From Neptuniibacter sp. (lineage in GTDB: Bacteria; Pseudomonadota; Gammaproteobacteria; Pseudomonadales; Balneatricaceae), in NCBI GenBank assembly GCA_030149405.1, contig JASBRM010000062.1, positions 1 to 9,191 on the forward strand: a stretch of DNA of 9,191 nucleotides. The letters are read 5' to 3'. Positions 7,793-9,191 of the stretch are shown here, piece after piece. Position 1 is the stretch's first letter. Each line of letters begins with the position of its first letter. The notes beneath the pieces are model-generated. The model made no database searches. It saw only the letters and a program-made list of their open reading frames with translations, and was not told the origin of the DNA. The translations under genes and the position numbers were made by a program.

Positions 7793-9160
7793 ATGTCGCT
7801 TATGTTGAACGAATTTACTCCTCAGATTCCAGTAAAACAACCGACCATCAGCGTATCGGAACTCAACCGTCAGGCACGGACTTTACTGGAACGATCATTC
7901 CTTACCATTCTAGTGGAAGGCGAAATATCCAATTTTGTCCGCCCCAGCTCAGGTCACTGGTATTTCACACTGAAAGACAGCAAAGCTCAGGTTCGCTGTG
8001 CGATGTTTAAAAACCGCAATTTTCAGATTCGAAACCAGCCTCAAAATGGTGACCGGGTTATTGTTAAAGCCAAGGTAAGTCTTTATGAAGGCCGGGGCGA
8101 ATATCAACTTATTTGCGAACATCTTGAATCTGCAGGAAGTGGAGCACTACAGGTTGCATTTGAGGAATTAAAACTCAAACTTCAGAAAGAAGGCCTGTTT
8201 GAGACCGGCCATAAAAAACCACTGCCAAAACAGCCCCGCCATCTTGGGATTGTTACATCGGCTACTGGGGCAGCCGTGCATGATATCCTCACAGTTTTAA
8301 AAAGACGCTTCCCTGGATTACCGGTCACCATCTATCCAACAGCGGTTCAGGGAGAAGATGCACCTGAACAGATATGCCGATCAATTATTTTGGCTGAAGC
8401 CCATCAGGAATGTGATGTGTTAATTGTTGGCCGTGGTGGCGGCTCGCTGGAAGACTTATGGGCGTTTAACGATGAACGTGTCGCCAGAACACTGTTTGAT
8501 TGTGAAATCCCTGTAATCAGCGCTGTGGGGCATGAAGTTGATGTTGTCATCTCCGACTTTATTGCCGATGTCAGAGCCCCCACTCCATCAGCCGCAGCGG
8601 AACTGATCAGCCCAGACCAACACCAGCTAAAACTTAGAGTTAAACAACTAGAGGAAAGGCTGCTTCGCTGCATAAAACTTCGGATAGACCGATCAGAAGC
8701 TCTGGTTTCCCACCTAAAAAGCAGACTGCGACATCCGGGCCAAAAACTCAGAGAGCAAGCACAACAGCTGGATAATCTGGAACTGCGTTTACATAAAAGC
8801 ATTAATCATAATCTATTCCTGAAATCTCAGAAATACACTGACCTCAGCAACCGCTTAAAAGCTCAGTCACCTGCCCAGTTGCTGCAAAGGCAAAAAGAAC
8901 GCTCCAACAATTTACACGCAAGGTTGACTCAGGCGACGCTTACTTTATTGAAGCAAAACAAGCTTAAGCTCGAAGCTTTGATGCATCAGTTAAATACCGT
9001 TAGTCCACTAGCAACGCTTGAGCGTGGTTATGCCATCGTTAAGGGGCCTGAGGGTAATGTTCTCTTAGATGCTTCAGAAGTAGCTGAAGGTGATCAGGTT
9101 GAAACACAGCTGAGACAAGGGCGAATTCAAAGCCGTATTGAAAAAATTATCACGGATTAA
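7793..9160 (+). CDS. xseA: Exodeoxyribonuclease VII large subunit
   Basis: XseA is the catalytic subunit of exonuclease VII, which with several XseB subunits degrades single-stranded DNA in both directions to short oligonucleotides. The 455-residue protein (E. coli 456) has an N-terminal OB-fold at about 20-115 (GEISNFVRPSSGHWYFTLKD, AQVRCAMF). The nuclease domain follows, with Arg214 in VGRGGGSLEDLW and the GHEVD motif with His247 and Asp250; each is shifted by nine from E. coli Arg205, His238 and Asp241. A long charged, coiled-coil-like region spans about 265-400, and the closing motif is SPLATLERGYAIV. ATG 7793 (MSLMLNEF) and ATG 7802 (MLNEF) are both possible starts. The second has a weak AAGA upstream and is nearer the E. 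coli N-terminus. The gene is divergent from guaB across a 154-bp spacer. Confidence 0.97.
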   Translation: MSLMLNEFTPQIPVKQPTISVSELNRQARTLLERSFLTILVEGEISNFVRPSSGHWYFTLKDSKAQVRCAMFKNRNFQIRNQPQNGDRVIVKAKVSLYEGRGEYQLICEHLESAGSGALQVAFEELKLKLQKEGLFETGHKKPLPKQPRHLGIVTSATGAAVHDILTVLKRRFPGLPVTIYPTAVQGEDAPEQICRSIILAEAHQECDVLIVGRGGGSLEDLWAFNDERVARTLFDCEIPVISAVGHEVDVVISDFIADVRAPTPSAAAELISPDQHQLKLRVKQLEERLLRCIKLRIDRSEALVSHLKSRLRHPGQKLREQAQQLDNLELRLHKSINHNLFLKSQKYTDLSNRLKAQSPAQLLQRQKERSNNLHARLTQATLTLLKQNKLKLEALMHQLNTVSPLATLERGYAIVKGPEGNVLLDASEVAEGDQVETQLRQGRIQSRIEKIITD

Positions 9161-9161
9161 A

Positions 9162-9191
9162 ATGATGACTCGTAAATTAATACAGATTTTG
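9162..9191 (+). CDS. Possible start of the next gene (truncated by the window edge)
   Basis: Two bases after the xseA stop codon begins reads ATG-ATG and an open frame of ten codons to the edge (MMTRKLIQIL). The basic residues followed by hydrophobic ones resemble the start of an exported or membrane protein, but ten residues are too few to identify anything. GGA at 9154-9156 lies eight bases before the second ATG (9165), a weak ribosome site. The tight spacing would suit co-transcription with xseA. Confidence 0.35.
   Translation, partial: MMTRKLIQIL

Overview
The window is ordinary chromosomal DNA of a gammaproteobacterium. PurL, MltF, TadA, GuaA, GuaB and XseA all read as close relatives of their E. 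coli counterparts, with several catalytic residues at the same or nearly the same positions. The moderate base composition and this gene neighbourhood (purL, mltF, tadA, guaA, guaB, xseA) suggest a marine Oceanospirillales- or Pseudomonadales-type bacterium. That placement is an inference. I see no phage, transposon, CRISPR array, tRNA or rRNA.

Layout from left to right: the 5' part of purL (minus strand, running off the left edge); a 109-bp divergent spacer with a dyad; mltF (plus); tadA (minus), whose stop codon overlaps the mltF stop; an intrinsic terminator; a small DUF2852-type membrane protein gene (minus); a divergent regulatory region with two matching palindromes; a TetR-family repressor gene (plus); a strong bidirectional terminator and a palindrome-rich guaA 3' untranslated region; guaA and guaB (minus, guaBA order, with an intrinsic terminator between them); a divergent spacer carrying a near-consensus sigma-70 promoter for guaB; xseA (plus); and the first codons of a possible next gene at the right edge.

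Functionally this is mostly purine synthesis (PurL in IMP synthesis; GuaB and GuaA converting IMP to GMP). The rest is cell-wall turnover (MltF), tRNA wobble editing (TadA) and DNA processing (XseA). The only accessory-looking part is the TetR/DUF2852 pair at about 3116-4310. It is bounded by terminators on both sides, and each divergent promoter carries its own copy of an operator-like palindrome (GTNAACA-A-TGTTNAC). It looks like a self-contained, autoregulated repressor and membrane-protein module of unknown signal and function.

Other points worth a second look are the strong terminator inside guaBA, a possible leaderless tetR mRNA, the interlocked terminator and promoter before tadA, and the structured guaA 3' region. 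I found no convincing evidence of a wholly new type of system.
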